Shown: positions 28,160-37,112, counted from the stretch's first letter. The stretch: DNA of 64,000 nt from Lysobacter enzymogenes (GCF_017355525.1 NZ_CP067395.1:1426001-1490000); one strand, 5' to 3'. Made by a program: numbers and translations. Notes: generated from the sequence alone by a model not told the origin.

Positions 28160-28717
28160 ATGCCCAAGACTCCCATCGCGATCAAACCGCTGCTGCTGGC
28201 GCTGAGCCTGTGCCTGGGCGCGGTGGCCTGCACGCCGGGCGCGCAGGCCGAGCCGGTCCAGCCGACCGCGCGCCAGCCGGCGCCGCCGGCGCCCGACTTC
28301 CAGGGCATCCACCGCTGGATCAACAGCCCGCCGCTGCGCATGAGCCAGTTGCGCGGCAAGGTGGTGCTGGTCGAGTTCTGGACCTACGCCTGCATCAACT
28401 GCCTGCACGTGCAGCCGCACGTCAACGACTGGCATCGCCGCTACGCGCCGCAAGGCCTGGCCGTGGTCGGCGTGCACACGCCCGAATACGATTACGAGCA
28501 CCTCAGCGGCAACGTCCAGGCCGCGGTGAAGCGCTTGGGCATCGAGTATCCGGTCGCGCAGGACAACGATTACGCGACCTGGAACGCCTACAACAACCGC
28601 TTCTGGCCGGCGCTGTACCTGATCGACCGCGACGGGCGCATCGTCTACCGGCATTACGGCGAGGGCGATTACGCGCAGACCGAGGCGATGATCCAGGAGT
28701 TGCTGGCGCGCGGTTGA
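28160..28717 (+). CDS. Periplasmic thioredoxin-like protein with CINC active site
   Basis: This 185-residue redoxin has an N-terminal export signal with a cysteine at residue 24 (AVAC, a weak lipobox) and a possible cleavage at AQA-E near residue 30. The thioredoxin-like core has VVLVEFWTYACINCLHVQP, with the redox pair C78-I-N-C81, as in the TlpA/DipZ C-terminal class. It probably reduces periplasmic disulfides. Adjacency to a cysteine-modified metallophore and Ohr suggests keeping EGKCG cysteines reduced before or after export, but this is inference. GGAG box before the ATG. Confidence 0.85.
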   Translation: MPKTPIAIKPLLLALSLCLGAVACTPGAQAEPVQPTARQPAPPAPDFQGIHRWINSPPLRMSQLRGKVVLVEFWTYACINCLHVQPHVNDWHRRYAPQGLAVVGVHTPEYDYEHLSGNVQAAVKRLGIEYPVAQDNDYATWNAYNNRFWPALYLIDRDGRIVYRHYGEGDYAQTEAMIQELLARG

Positions 28718-28824
28718 GCCCGCGGGCGGCGGCGCGCCGCCGCCCGCGCCCGCTTCGCCCCACCCGCGCGAGTGCATAATCGCAACGCGAACGTATCCGC
28801 ACCCGCAATGCCCCAGGACCCGCC

Positions 28825-29565
28825 ATGAAGCCCAGCGACCACATCCTGATCGTCGACGACGACCGCGACATCCGCGACATGGTCGCCGACTACCTGCGCA
28901 AGAACGGCCTGCGCGCCAGCACCGCCGCCGACGGCCGCGACATGCGCGCGGCGCTGGACGCGCAGGACATCGACCTGATCGTGCTCGACCTGATGCTGCC
29001 CGGCGACGACGGCCTGGTGCTGTGCCGCAACCTGCGCGCCGGCCCGCACAAGGCGATTCCGGTGCTGATGCTGACCGCGCGCGACGACGCCACCGACCGC
29101 ATCGTCGGCCTGGAAATGGGCGCCGACGACTACCTCGCCAAGCCCTTCTCGCCGCGCGAGCTGCTGGCGCGGATCAACGCGGTGATCCGGCGCACGCGCA
29201 TGCTGCCGCCGAACCTGCGGGTCAGCGAAGCGGTGCGCCTGATCGCGTTCGGCAGCTGGCGCCTGGACACTACCGCGCGCCATCTGCTCGACCGCGACGG
29301 CACCGCCATCGCCCTGAGCGGCGCCGAGTTCCGCCTGCTGCGGGTGTTCCTCGACCATCCGCAGCGCGTGCTCAGCCGCGACCAACTGTTGAACCTCACC
29401 CAGGGCCGCGACGCCGAGCATTTCGACCGCTCCATCGACCTGCTGGTCAGCCGCCTGCGCCAGCGCCTGCAGGACGACGCGCGCGACCAGTCCTACATCA
29501 AGACCGTGCGCAGCGAAGGCTATGTGTTCTCGCAGGCGGTCACCCTGGTCGGCGAAGACGCATGA
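28825..29565 (+). CDS. OmpR-family response regulator
   Basis: This 246-residue protein has an N-terminal receiver domain with DDD at 11-13, phosphoacceptor D55 (LIVLDLMLPG) and K in YLAKPFSPRELL. A C-terminal winged helix (LSGAEFRLLRVFLDHPQRVLSR, then IDLLVSRLRQRL and IKTVRSEGYVF) completes an OmpR layout. The stop overlaps the sensor-kinase start by 4 bases. It lies about 107 bases after the thioredoxin-like gene, so it may be in the same operon or have its own promoter. Target genes are not evident. Confidence 0.92.
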   Translation: MKPSDHILIVDDDRDIRDMVADYLRKNGLRASTAADGRDMRAALDAQDIDLIVLDLMLPGDDGLVLCRNLRAGPHKAIPVLMLTARDDATDRIVGLEMGADDYLAKPFSPRELLARINAVIRRTRMLPPNLRVSEAVRLIAFGSWRLDTTARHLLDRDGTAIALSGAEFRLLRVFLDHPQRVLSRDQLLNLTQGRDAEHFDRSIDLLVSRLRQRLQDDARDQSYIKTVRSEGYVFSQAVTLVGEDA

Positions 29566-30902
29566 ACGCCGCGGCCGCTCCCGTCGGGAAACGCAAGCGC
29601 GGCTGGCTGCCGCGCAGCATGGCCTCGCGCTTGTACCTGATCCTGTTCGCCGGGCTGGCGCTGGCGCACACGCTGTCGTTCGGGCTGCTGTTCTACGAGC
29701 GCTACGTCACCGCCACCTCGATGATGCTCGGCAATCTCGAACTGGACGTGCGCACCGCGGTCGCGGTGATCGACCGCCTGCCCGCGGACGAGCGCGCTCA
29801 GTGGCTGCCGCAGTTCAAGCGCCGCACCTACCATTACATCCTCGGCCCCGGCGAACCCGGGACGCCGCAGCTCAGCGAGCGCGCGCAGGACATCTCGCGC
29901 TTGATCGGCGGCGTGCTCGGCTCGCGCTATGCCATCCGCACCGAAACCGTCGAGCAACGGCCCGAGCGTTTTCAACTCCACCTCACCCTCAGCGACGGCC
30001 GGCCGCTGACCATCGAGGTGATGCCCTCGACCATGCCGATCGCGCAATGGCTGCCGTATGTGCTGGCCGCGCAGCTGGCGCTGCTGGTGCTGTGCGCGTG
30101 GCTGGCGGTGCGGCTGGCGACGCGGCCGCTGGAGCAACTCGCTCAGGCCGCGCAATCGCTGAGCCCCGGCGGCGCCGGCCAGCGCATGGGCGAAACCGGG
30201 CCGACCGAAGTCGCCCAGGCCGCGTCCGCGTTCAACGCCATGCAGGACCGCATCGCCGCTTACCTGCGCGAGCGTCTGCAGATCCTCGCCTCGATCTCGC
30301 ACGACCTGCAGACCCCGATCACGCGCATGCGCCTGCGCACCGAGGCGATGGACGAATCGCCCGAGCGCGCGCGGCTGCTCGACGATCTGGCCCAGATCCA
30401 GCACCTGGTGCGCGAAGGCGTCGACTACGCGCGCAGCGCGCACAGCAGCGCCGAGGCGCCGATCAAGCTCGACCTCGACGCGTTCCTCGACAGCGTGGTC
30501 TGCGACTACCAGGACACCGGCAAGGCGGTGACCCTGTCCGGCCGCGCCGCCGCGCCGCTGGTCGCGCGCGCGCATGCGCTGCGGCGGGTCGCGACCAACC
30601 TGATCGACAACGCGGTCAAGTACGCCGGCGCCGCCGAAGTCGCGGTGACGCCCGACGGCGGCGGCTTCCGCATCGACGTGCTCGACCGCGGCCCCGGCAT
30701 TCCGGCCGAAGAACTCGACGCGGTGATGCAGCCGTTCTACCGCCTGGAAAGCTCGCGCAACCGCGACACCGGCGGCACCGGGCTCGGGCTGGCCATCGCC
30801 CAACAGCTGGCGCTGTCGCTGGGCGGGCGCCTGAGTCTGTCCGCGCGCGAAGGCGGCGGCCTGCGCGCGTCGCTGTGGTTGCCGGCGCAGGGCCGCGAAT
30901 AG
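29562..30902 (+). CDS. EnvZ-like sensor histidine kinase
   Basis: This 446-residue inner-membrane kinase has transmembrane helices at about 23-45 and 165-185 enclosing a periplasmic sensor of roughly 120 residues. HAMP follows (LATRPLEQLAQAAQSL), then a DHp domain with H247 (SISHDLQTPITRM), an N-box (NLIDNAVKYA) and G boxes (DRGPGIP, GGTGLGLAIAQQL). The layout matches EnvZ-like kinases that phosphorylate an OmpR partner, here encoded immediately upstream with a 4-base overlap. The signal is unknown; proximity to the metallophore operon makes metal or envelope stress a reasonable guess only. Confidence 0.9.
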   Translation: MNAAAAPVGKRKRGWLPRSMASRLYLILFAGLALAHTLSFGLLFYERYVTATSMMLGNLELDVRTAVAVIDRLPADERAQWLPQFKRRTYHYILGPGEPGTPQLSERAQDISRLIGGVLGSRYAIRTETVEQRPERFQLHLTLSDGRPLTIEVMPSTMPIAQWLPYVLAAQLALLVLCAWLAVRLATRPLEQLAQAAQSLSPGGAGQRMGETGPTEVAQAASAFNAMQDRIAAYLRERLQILASISHDLQTPITRMRLRTEAMDESPERARLLDDLAQIQHLVREGVDYARSAHSSAEAPIKLDLDAFLDSVVCDYQDTGKAVTLSGRAAAPLVARAHALRRVATNLIDNAVKYAGAAEVAVTPDGGGFRIDVLDRGPGIPAEELDAVMQPFYRLESSRNRDTGGTGLGLAIAQQLALSLGGRLSLSAREGGGLRASLWLPAQGRE

Positions 30903-30918
30903 GCGCGGCCCGCGCGGG

Positions 30919-31950
30919 TCATTCCTGCGGCAGATACAGACGCAGCGGCTCCGGCGCCAGCGCGGCGAAAAAATCCCCGGCATCGAAGGCGTCGCCGGGC
31001 GCGCGCACGCCGCGCGCGCTCGAGCGTCCGTCGAGCAACCGTTCCATCGCTTCGACCAGCAACGGCGCGGTCACCGCGTAGATGTCGCGCCCGCTCGCGC
31101 CGAGGCGCCGCGTCTGCGTCCCGCGCCGCACCGCGGCCTCGATCGCGAACCGCTGCGCCGAGCGCCCGCTGGCGTCGGCCGCGACCGGCGCCGGCGTGTG
31201 CGGGTCGCGCACATCGCGCAGCGAGCCCTGGTCGAGGTAAGCCCTGGCGCTGCGCGTGCGCAGGTGGCGCGACAGCAGCGCGATCTCGCTCATCGGCACG
31301 GTCGCAACCGCCTGTGCGCCGAACGGCACCGGGAACGTCCAATCGCGCGACGGCGACGGGCTCGCCACTTCCGCCAGCGCGCCCTCGTCGATCACCAGCC
31401 GCTTGGCGGTATTGCGCGCCCCGGTGATGCGCGTGCCCGCGGTCGGATGCCACCCGTCCAGCGCCACCGCGATCTCGACCGCATCGGCGTCGATCCAGTC
31501 GCCCATCGCCGCGGTCGCGAGCAAGTCGCCGAGGCCGCCGTAGAACGCCATCGCCGGAACCACCGCGATGCCCGTCGCGCGCGCGTCCGCGTCGTAGCGC
31601 GCGAATGCCGTCAACACCGGTTGCTGCTCGGCGGCGGTGTCGAGGTAGTGGATACGCGCGCGCAGGGCCGCTTCGATCAAGGGCGCGGTGGTATCGCTGA
31701 ACGGGCCGGCGCAGTTCAGCACTGCCGCGCAACCAGCCAGGGCATCGTCGAGCGAGGCGGGATCGTCCGCCTGCGCGACCTGGATGTCGCTGCCCGGCCA
31801 CTGCGCCGCCAGCGCCGCTAACCGCTCGCCATCGCGCCCGCACAGGCGCGGCCGCCAGCCGCGTTCGCACAGGCGCGCGACGACGAAGCGGCCGGTGTGG
31901 CCGTAGGCGCCGAAGACGGCGATGGAGTGGGATTGGGCGTTTGCGGTCAT
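30919..31950 (-). CDS. Saccharopine dehydrogenase-like NAD(P)-binding protein
   Basis: This 343-residue protein has a Rossmann N-terminus (IAVFGAYGHTGRFVVARL) and LNCAGPFSDTTAPLIEAAL followed by HYLDTAAEQQ. This is the pattern of saccharopine dehydrogenase-like or trans-acting enoyl-reductase-like proteins. The substrate cannot be inferred. It is convergent with the sensor-kinase gene (16 bases apart). The start at 31950 (MTANAQS) gives the expected length. No partner genes point to a pathway. Confidence 0.82.
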   Translation of the reverse strand: MTANAQSHSIAVFGAYGHTGRFVVARLCERGWRPRLCGRDGERLAALAAQWPGSDIQVAQADDPASLDDALAGCAAVLNCAGPFSDTTAPLIEAALRARIHYLDTAAEQQPVLTAFARYDADARATGIAVVPAMAFYGGLGDLLATAAMGDWIDADAVEIAVALDGWHPTAGTRITGARNTAKRLVIDEGALAEVASPSPSRDWTFPVPFGAQAVATVPMSEIALLSRHLRTRSARAYLDQGSLRDVRDPHTPAPVAADASGRSAQRFAIEAAVRRGTQTRRLGASGRDIYAVTAPLLVEAMERLLDGRSSARGVRAPGDAFDAGDFFAALAPEPLRLYLPQE

Positions 31951-32149
31951 GGGCGGGTTCCGGGCGATTGCGATGATGCGTATTGCACCCGCTTCGCCCC
32001 GGCCGCGCTGTCGGAATCTTTAGCGTCCGCGCTGCGGCGCCGACACGCCGAGGCCCGCGCGCCCTACCGGACTCAGTCTTAGTCTTCGCTGAACTTTCCC
32101 GACTCTATATGCTGCCGCACGAACCGGCGCCATGGTGCGGAAGGCCCGA

Positions 32150-32809
32150 CTAACCCCGATACCCGGTACCCGGCCGCCGCCTCGCATGTTCGGAACAAAG
32201 ATGCGTTTCCTGCACGAATTCCGTTGCCGTATCCCAGATCCGGAACAGATCGCCTTTGGAGCGCACGTCGCGATAGGCTGCCTTGTTGCCGCGGAAACAA
32301 GCCAGGTCGCCGAATAATCCGTGGCCATAGGGGCTGTAGTCGGAGAACGCGCAGGTGATGCATGCCTTGAGAGACAGCCCGTCCGGCAGTTTGGATTGAA
32401 GCTCGATGAGTTCGTCCTCGAACCATCCCGAGTCGCCGGCGCTGTGGAAGTCGCCGAACGCCGTGCTCAGCGCCAATGAGACGGATTGGGAGACGAGGCC
32501 GCCGCGCTCCGGATCGGGATCTCCGAGGGCGATCGTTGCGCGCAGTTGCGCCGGCGTCGTCGTGCCGTCGGCGAGAGCGATCGGCAGCGGGATCGTGCAT
32601 TCGATCGTGCAGGAGCACAGATCGCCCTGGCACATCGTGAAAGACGACAGCCCGTCTGCGGGCTGGTCCGGCGCAGGCGACAAAAGATCGAAATCGGTAC
32701 CTGCGAATACGATTCCGCGGACCGTCATCTCAAGCCTATGGCCGTCGTTGCGGATCGTCGTATTTACCGTATCGAACCGATCCCGGTAAATCGTTGCCCA
32801 AGTGACCAT
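32150..32809 (-). CDS. Conserved hypothetical protein with Cys-rich motifs (possibly DUF6304)
   Basis: This 219-residue protein is cysteine-rich in blocks: MCQGDLCSCTIECTIP near residue 60, ACITCAFSDYSPYGHGLFGD near 150, and LCSEHARRRPGTGYRG at the end. I recall similar sequences under DUF6304, but I am not certain. No transmembrane helix or signal is seen. I chose ATG 32809 (MVTWATIYRDRF) because a GAGG box precedes it; the frame stays open to 32968, but that extension lacks support. Base composition is visibly less GC-rich than its neighbours, suggesting acquisition. The cysteine pattern could bind a metal. Confidence 0.65.
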   Translation of the reverse strand: MVTWATIYRDRFDTVNTTIRNDGHRLEMTVRGIVFAGTDFDLLSPAPDQPADGLSSFTMCQGDLCSCTIECTIPLPIALADGTTTPAQLRATIALGDPDPERGGLVSQSVSLALSTAFGDFHSAGDSGWFEDELIELQSKLPDGLSLKACITCAFSDYSPYGHGLFGDLACFRGNKAAYRDVRSKGDLFRIWDTATEFVQETHLCSEHARRRPGTGYRG

Positions 32810-32895
32810 GGCCTTGCCTCGTGTCGGCTTGCGAAACTGTGGCGCTACTGCAGCGGCAGCCCCGCCCGGCACGCCGCGACCAGCATCGGCAACAT

Positions 32896-33318
32896 TCAAT
32901 CCCGCAGAATCGCCGCACCTGTGCGCGGATTCGTCAACGTCACGTTTTCGAGCGCCTTGATGAGCCAACCCGCGCCAGCGCGGCTCAACACGGCGAGCAC
33001 CAACGTATCGACCGAATGCGCGCCTGCCGGATGCGCGTCGCCTACAGTGAGGCGGCTCCAGAAGTGAACGACAGCGGCTTCCTCGCCGATGGCGACGACA
33101 TCGATCAATTCGTTGGCGAGCGTAGAGTCGCGGTAAATCGTCTCGTGAATCGGCGCATGCAGCGCGACGATTTCGGCGACGCCCTTCACGTAGTGCCCGA
33201 ACCGATTCACGAACGTGGCATCCGGGTGAAAGAGCGATCCCAAGGCCGCCATGTCATGCGCGTTCCAGGCAGCCTGGAACCCCTGCGCTGCGTCTTCCGG
33301 TCGTGGCATCCCAGACAT
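32896..33318 (-). CDS. SgcJ/EcaC-family SnoaL-like protein (DUF4440)
   Basis: This 140-residue alpha+beta-barrel protein reads as a DUF4440/SgcJ member: FQAAWNAHDMAALGSLFHPDATFVNRFG near the N-terminus, then TVGDAHPAGAHSVDTLVLAVL and a closing WLIKALENVTLT. Family members are small NTF2-fold proteins found with antibiotic clusters and stand-alone; most have no proven activity. It shares the lower-GC stretch with the downstream cysteine-rich gene. A one- or two-gene unit is likely (86 bases apart). Confidence 0.82.
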   Translation of the reverse strand: MSGMPRPEDAAQGFQAAWNAHDMAALGSLFHPDATFVNRFGHYVKGVAEIVALHAPIHETIYRDSTLANELIDVVAIGEEAAVVHFWSRLTVGDAHPAGAHSVDTLVLAVLSRAGAGWLIKALENVTLTNPRTGAAILRD

Positions 33319-33399
33319 GAAATCGCCTCACTTCAGAAGGAGACCACAGATTAAGCTCAACTACGCGTTTGTCGACAGGTTCCAAGCGCCAGGGAAAGG

Positions 33400-33966
33400 T
33401 CATCCGCTCCGCTGGGACGACGCGGCTCCGCTCGTCGAATCGGGCTGGCCGCCGCTCCGGTCCCCGGCCAATTCCAGCACCACCGAAGTTTCGATCTGCC
33501 GCTCTGGAATCCGCCAATAGCGGCGCAGCAACGCATCCGCGCGCGCCGGCGGCGCCAACTCGAAACCGTTGCGGCGATAGAACGCGATCGCCCACGACGC
33601 ATCGGCCCAGGTGCCGACCAGCACCGGACGCTGCGCATGTTCGCGCAGATGCCGCAGCAATGTCGCGCCCACGCCCGAGCGCTGCCGGCCCGGCCGCACG
33701 TAGGCGTGACGGATCAGATCGACCTCGCGCACGGCCTGGATCCCCATCACTCCGAGCAGCGCGCCGTCGGCCTGGAATCCCGAGAACGCCACGCCCGCGG
33801 CGATCTCGGCGCGCAGGTCCTGCGCCGACATGTACGGCTCGCGCCAGCGATCGGCCGGAATTACTCCGCGGTAAGCCTCGGCGGCGGCGTTGACGATCTC
33901 CAGGATGGTGTCGGCTTCGTCGTCGCGGCACGGCCGGATCGCGCCGGTCGAGGCGGCGGCGCTCAT
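33400..33966 (-). CDS. GNAT-family N-acetyltransferase
   Basis: This 188-residue acetyltransferase has the acetyl-CoA binding motif RPGRQRSGVGATLLRHLRE and a C-terminal WADASWAIAFYRRNGFELAP typical of the GNAT fold. Acceptor specificity is not predictable. The start at 33966 (MSAAASTG) gives the normal length; a longer frame to 34068 has no support. It is followed by the lower-GC pair and preceded by an AraC regulator in the same direction, which may control it. Confidence 0.85.
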   Translation of the reverse strand: MSAAASTGAIRPCRDDEADTILEIVNAAAEAYRGVIPADRWREPYMSAQDLRAEIAAGVAFSGFQADGALLGVMGIQAVREVDLIRHAYVRPGRQRSGVGATLLRHLREHAQRPVLVGTWADASWAIAFYRRNGFELAPPARADALLRRYWRIPERQIETSVVLELAGDRSGGQPDSTSGAASSQRSG

Positions 33967-34120
33967 CGAGCCGCTCCGGCGGCGCGCTGCGAAAGGCTCT
34001 GGATCGAAGCGGAAAACGAAGGTTCGCGAACAGGCTGCATATGAAGCTCCTGAAAGTCGGAGCCCCACTGTCGCCGCGGCGGCGCCGCGGGTCTTGGATA
34101 AAAGTGCGCGCGGCGCCCGT

Positions 34121-34924
34121 TCAACCCAGGCTTTGCGCGTACCGATGCGGAGTGACGCCGAACTGGCGCACGAAGCAACGATTGAGATGGCTCTGATCGT
34201 AGAACCCCGCCTGCGCCGCCGCCTCGGCGGCGCCCTGCCCGGCGCGGATCAGGCGCCGCGCCAAGGCGATGCGGCGCTGCACGATGTAGGCATGCGGGGT
34301 CAGGCCGAGTTCGCGGGCGAAACCGCGGATCAACTGATAGCGGCTGACGCCGGCCTCGCCGGCGAGATCGAGCAAGGACAACGGCGCGCCCGGCTCGGCG
34401 TCGATGCGTTCGCGCGCGCGCCGCACCGACGCGACCGTCTTGGCGTCCGCGCGGCGCGGTTCGGCGGCATTGACGCTGGCTCCCGCGATCAAACGCAGCA
34501 ACGCGGTCTCGCACGCCATCGGCGCGTCCGCCGCGAGCAGATCGGCGAATGCGGCTTCGAGCAATCCGCGCAAGCGCGGATCGGCGAACACCGCGGCGGC
34601 GAAGGTCAACGGCCGCGCCGCGCCGTCGCCGATATCCCGGCACGCGCGCGCAACCAGTTCCGGATCCAGATACAGCATCCGCCACGCGCGCGGACGCCCG
34701 CCGATCGCGCGGCCGTCGTGCACTTCGCCGGGATTGACGAAGATCAACTGCCCCGGCCCGGCCTCGACCTGACGCCGGTCGCTGGCCGACACGTGCCCGC
34801 CCGCATCGACCACGCCGATGCCGTACTGATCGTGCACATGCCGCGGATACGCGCGCGCGGTGGCCGCGCTCATCGCATCGACGCCGGGCATGGCGGTGGG
34901 CAGATAGCGGATCGATTCGGGCAT
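34121..34924 (-). CDS. AraC-family regulator with cupin-like sensor domain
   Basis: This 267-residue protein has an N-terminal arabinose-binding-like cupin domain (HVHDQYGIGVVDAGG, then GQLIFVNPGEVHDG). A C-terminal double helix-turn-helix follows (LSLLDLAGEAGVSRYQLIRGFARELGLTPHAYI, in two parts, and AAQAGFYDQSHLNRCFVRQF). It is the kind often found controlling LysE-type or GNAT neighbours. The GNAT gene 154 bases downstream is the likely co-transcribed partner. Ligand unknown. Confidence 0.9.
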   Translation of the reverse strand: MPESIRYLPTAMPGVDAMSAATARAYPRHVHDQYGIGVVDAGGHVSASDRRQVEAGPGQLIFVNPGEVHDGRAIGGRPRAWRMLYLDPELVARACRDIGDGAARPLTFAAAVFADPRLRGLLEAAFADLLAADAPMACETALLRLIAGASVNAAEPRRADAKTVASVRRARERIDAEPGAPLSLLDLAGEAGVSRYQLIRGFARELGLTPHAYIVQRRIALARRLIRAGQGAAEAAAQAGFYDQSHLNRCFVRQFGVTPHRYAQSLG

Positions 34925-35029
34925 GACGTTCGTATCCTACCCGCCACAACGACGGACCGAACGCTGTCGCCGAAGCAGCGCGGGCCACGGCAAGGATGCC
35001 GTCCCAGGGGAACGGCCGCGATGCGGAAG

Positions 35030-35119
35030 TGGCGGAGAGAGTGGGATTCGAACCCACGGAAGGTTTGACCCTTCGGCGGTTTTCAAGACCGCTGCCTTAA
35101 ACCACTCGGCCATCTCTCC
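35030..35119 (-). tRNA. tRNA-Ser (anticodon UGA)
   Basis: On the minus strand, a 90-nt molecule including an encoded CCA folds with acceptor stem GGAGAGA/TCTCTCC and discriminator G. The anticodon loop CTTGAAA gives UGA. A long class II variable arm and a TTCGAATCC T-loop are present. The anticodon and variable arm identify serine. Its cognate synthetase gene serS lies about 2.5 kb away. Confidence 0.97.
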
Positions 35120-35225
35120 GTAAACGGATCGCGCAGCGGGTCGCCGACCCGTGCGCGGACGCTTGCAGCGTCCGCGCCGCCCGAAGCGGCACCGCACCCG
35201 GCCTTGCGCCGGGCGCGGCATTGTC

Positions 35226-36245
35226 TCACGCCTGGGCCGGGACGCCAGCGGGCTTGTCGGCCTTCTTCGGCGCCTTGGCGTCGCGGCCGGCGATGCCGTC
35301 GGGGCACGGCTGGCCCTTGATGTCGCTGCATTGCAGGCGCGCGGATTCGACCAGCGACGGCGCCTTCTCGGCCAGGAAGTCGATGAACACCCGCACCGCC
35401 GGCAGCAGGCCGCGGCGCGAGGCGAACACGGCGTGGAAGATGCCCTGCGGCAGGCGCCAGTTCGGCAGCACCACTTCCAGTTCGCCGCGGCGCACGGCTT
35501 CGGCGCAGACGGTTTCCGGCAGCAGGGTGATGCCGACGCCCTGCTCGGCCAGCGCCATCAGCATCGGGAAGTCGAAGCCCATGACCCGCGGCTTGAGCTC
35601 GACCTTGCGCACTTCGCCGTCGGGGCCGTGCAGTTCCCAGCGCTGGCGCGCGTCGTCTTCGCTGATGCTCAGGGTGACGTGGTCGGCCAGTTCGTCGGGA
35701 TTGGTCGGCCGGCCCATGCGGTTGAGGTACTTGGGGCTGGCGACCAGCAGTTCCTGGATCTGGCCGAAGCTGCGCATCACCAGGCTGCCGTCGTCGTCGA
35801 GCTTGGAGCGCACGCGCAAGGCCACGTCGACGCCTTCGTTGATGATGTCGACGCGGCGGTTGCTGACGTTGAGCTGGACCCGAACCTGCGGGTACTTGGC
35901 CAGGAATTCCGGCAGCAGCTTGGGAATCTGCTGTTGGGCCAGGCCGACCGGCACGCTGACGCGGATCACGCCGCGCGGTTCGGCGCTGAGCCGGTCGACC
36001 ACTTCGCGCGCGGCCTGGGCCTCGGCCAGCATCGATTGGGCGTGGCGATAGACGCTGTTGCCGACCTCGGTGACCGCGAAGCGGCGGGTCGAGCGTTGCA
36101 GCAGGCGCACGCCCAGGTCGGTTTCGAGTTGGCTGATGCGCCGGCTCAGGCGCGACTTGGGAATGCCGAGCGCGCGCTCGGCGGCGGCGAAACCGGCGTG
36201 GTCCACGACCATCGCGAAGTAGTACAGGTCATTCAGATCGTGCAT
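35226..36245 (-). CDS. LysR-family regulator divergent from azoR
   Basis: This 339-residue protein has a LysR winged helix-turn-helix at about residues 3-60 (DLNDLYYFAMVVDHAGFAAA, then SRLSRRISQLETDLGVRLLQRS). A substrate-binding domain follows (RGVIRVSVPVGLAQQQIPKLL). A charged alanine/lysine tail of about 25 residues (GRDAKAPKKADKPAGVPAQA) is unusual. It is divergent from azoR2, with a 16-base palindrome 8 bases from its start codon. This pairing usually means the regulator senses quinone or azo-type electrophiles and controls the reductase. Confidence 0.92.
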   Translation of the reverse strand: MHDLNDLYYFAMVVDHAGFAAAERALGIPKSRLSRRISQLETDLGVRLLQRSTRRFAVTEVGNSVYRHAQSMLAEAQAAREVVDRLSAEPRGVIRVSVPVGLAQQQIPKLLPEFLAKYPQVRVQLNVSNRRVDIINEGVDVALRVRSKLDDDGSLVMRSFGQIQELLVASPKYLNRMGRPTNPDELADHVTLSISEDDARQRWELHGPDGEVRKVELKPRVMGFDFPMLMALAEQGVGITLLPETVCAEAVRRGELEVVLPNWRLPQGIFHAVFASRRGLLPAVRVFIDFLAEKAPSLVESARLQCSDIKGQPCPDGIAGRDAKAPKKADKPAGVPAQA

Positions 36246-36252
36246 GACGATA

Positions 36253-36268
36253 GTTCCAAAATTAGAAC
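36253..36268. promoter_or_regulatory. Palindromic LysR operator GTTC-N8-GAAC
   Basis: The 16-base element GTTCCAAAATTAGAAC is an AT-rich palindrome in a GC-rich region, immediately upstream of the LysR start in the LysR/azoR gap. Its position suggests autoregulation plus control of azoR. Confidence 0.5.
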
Positions 36269-36368
36269 AGCGAGTGATATTGAACCAGCTTTATCCCATT
36301 GTCGCAACGATCCAGACTTTGCTCCAACGCGGCAACGCCCGCACAGAACGACCTTGCGAGGTCCCGAC

Positions 36369-36947
36369 ATGAAGCTTCTGCACATCGATTCAAGCGCCCT
36401 CGGCGCAAATTCCGTGACCCGCGAACTCACTGCCGCGGTGGCGGCGCGCTGGCAGGACGATCTGCCGGGCCTGCAGGTCGAGCACCTCGACCTGGACGCC
36501 GACCCGATCCCCCATCTTACCGGCCGTTCCCTGGCAAAGGACGATCCGGCCGAATCCGGGCGATCCGAGCGCATCCTGCAACAATTCCTGGAATCCGACG
36601 TGATCGTGATCGGCGCGCCGATGTACAACTTCGGCATTCCCTCGACCCTGAAGGCCTGGATCGACCGCATCGCGGTGGCCGGCAAGACCTTCCGCTACAC
36701 CGCCGAGGGCCCGGAAGGCCTGGCCAAGGGCAAGAAGGCGATCGTGGCCAGCGGCCGCGGCGGCCTGCACAGCGGCCAGCCCAGCGACTTCCAGGAGACG
36801 TATCTGCGCCACGTGCTGGGCTTCATCGGCGTGACCGATGTCGAGTTCGTGCGCGCCGAGGGCGTGTCGTACTCGCCGCAGCACCGCGCCGATGCGCTGG
36901 CCGCGGCGCACGCCTCGATTCCGCGGCCGCAGCGTCTGGCGGCCTGA
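36369..36947 (+). CDS. azoR: FMN-dependent NADH-azoreductase (second copy)
   Basis: This 192-residue AzoR paralogue opens with MKLLHIDSSALGANSVTREL. It has GAPMYNFGIPSTLKAWIDRI and an ASGRGGLHSG loop, the FMN-binding elements of the family. It is roughly parallel to the azoR at 21845 but differs throughout, so it is not a recent duplicate. A GAGG box precedes the ATG at 36369. It is expressed divergently from a LysR gene. A weak terminator hairpin follows. Confidence 0.93.
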   Translation: MKLLHIDSSALGANSVTRELTAAVAARWQDDLPGLQVEHLDLDADPIPHLTGRSLAKDDPAESGRSERILQQFLESDVIVIGAPMYNFGIPSTLKAWIDRIAVAGKTFRYTAEGPEGLAKGKKAIVASGRGGLHSGQPSDFQETYLRHVLGFIGVTDVEFVRAEGVSYSPQHRADALAAAHASIPRPQRLAA

Positions 36948-36967
36948 GGCGCCGGCCCGGCTTCGAC

Positions 36968-37044
36968 GCCGGGCCCGCATCGAATTCCGGCGGCCCCTCT
37001 CCCACGCCGGCATTGGCGGGGTCCCGACGGGCCCGGCTTTTTTA
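36968..37044 (+). terminator. Probable terminator after azoR2
   Basis: Inverted arms GCCGGGCCCG (36968-36977) and CGGGCCCGGC (37028-37037) are followed by TTTTTTATT. The 50-base loop is long, so the fold may be interrupted by smaller internal stems. Confidence 0.45.
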
Positions 37045-37112
37045 TTGGGTCATCGACGGCGGCCGGTCGCTATCGCCCGGCCCGACCGGTCGCGCCGCCC
37101 TCGAGGCGAGGA

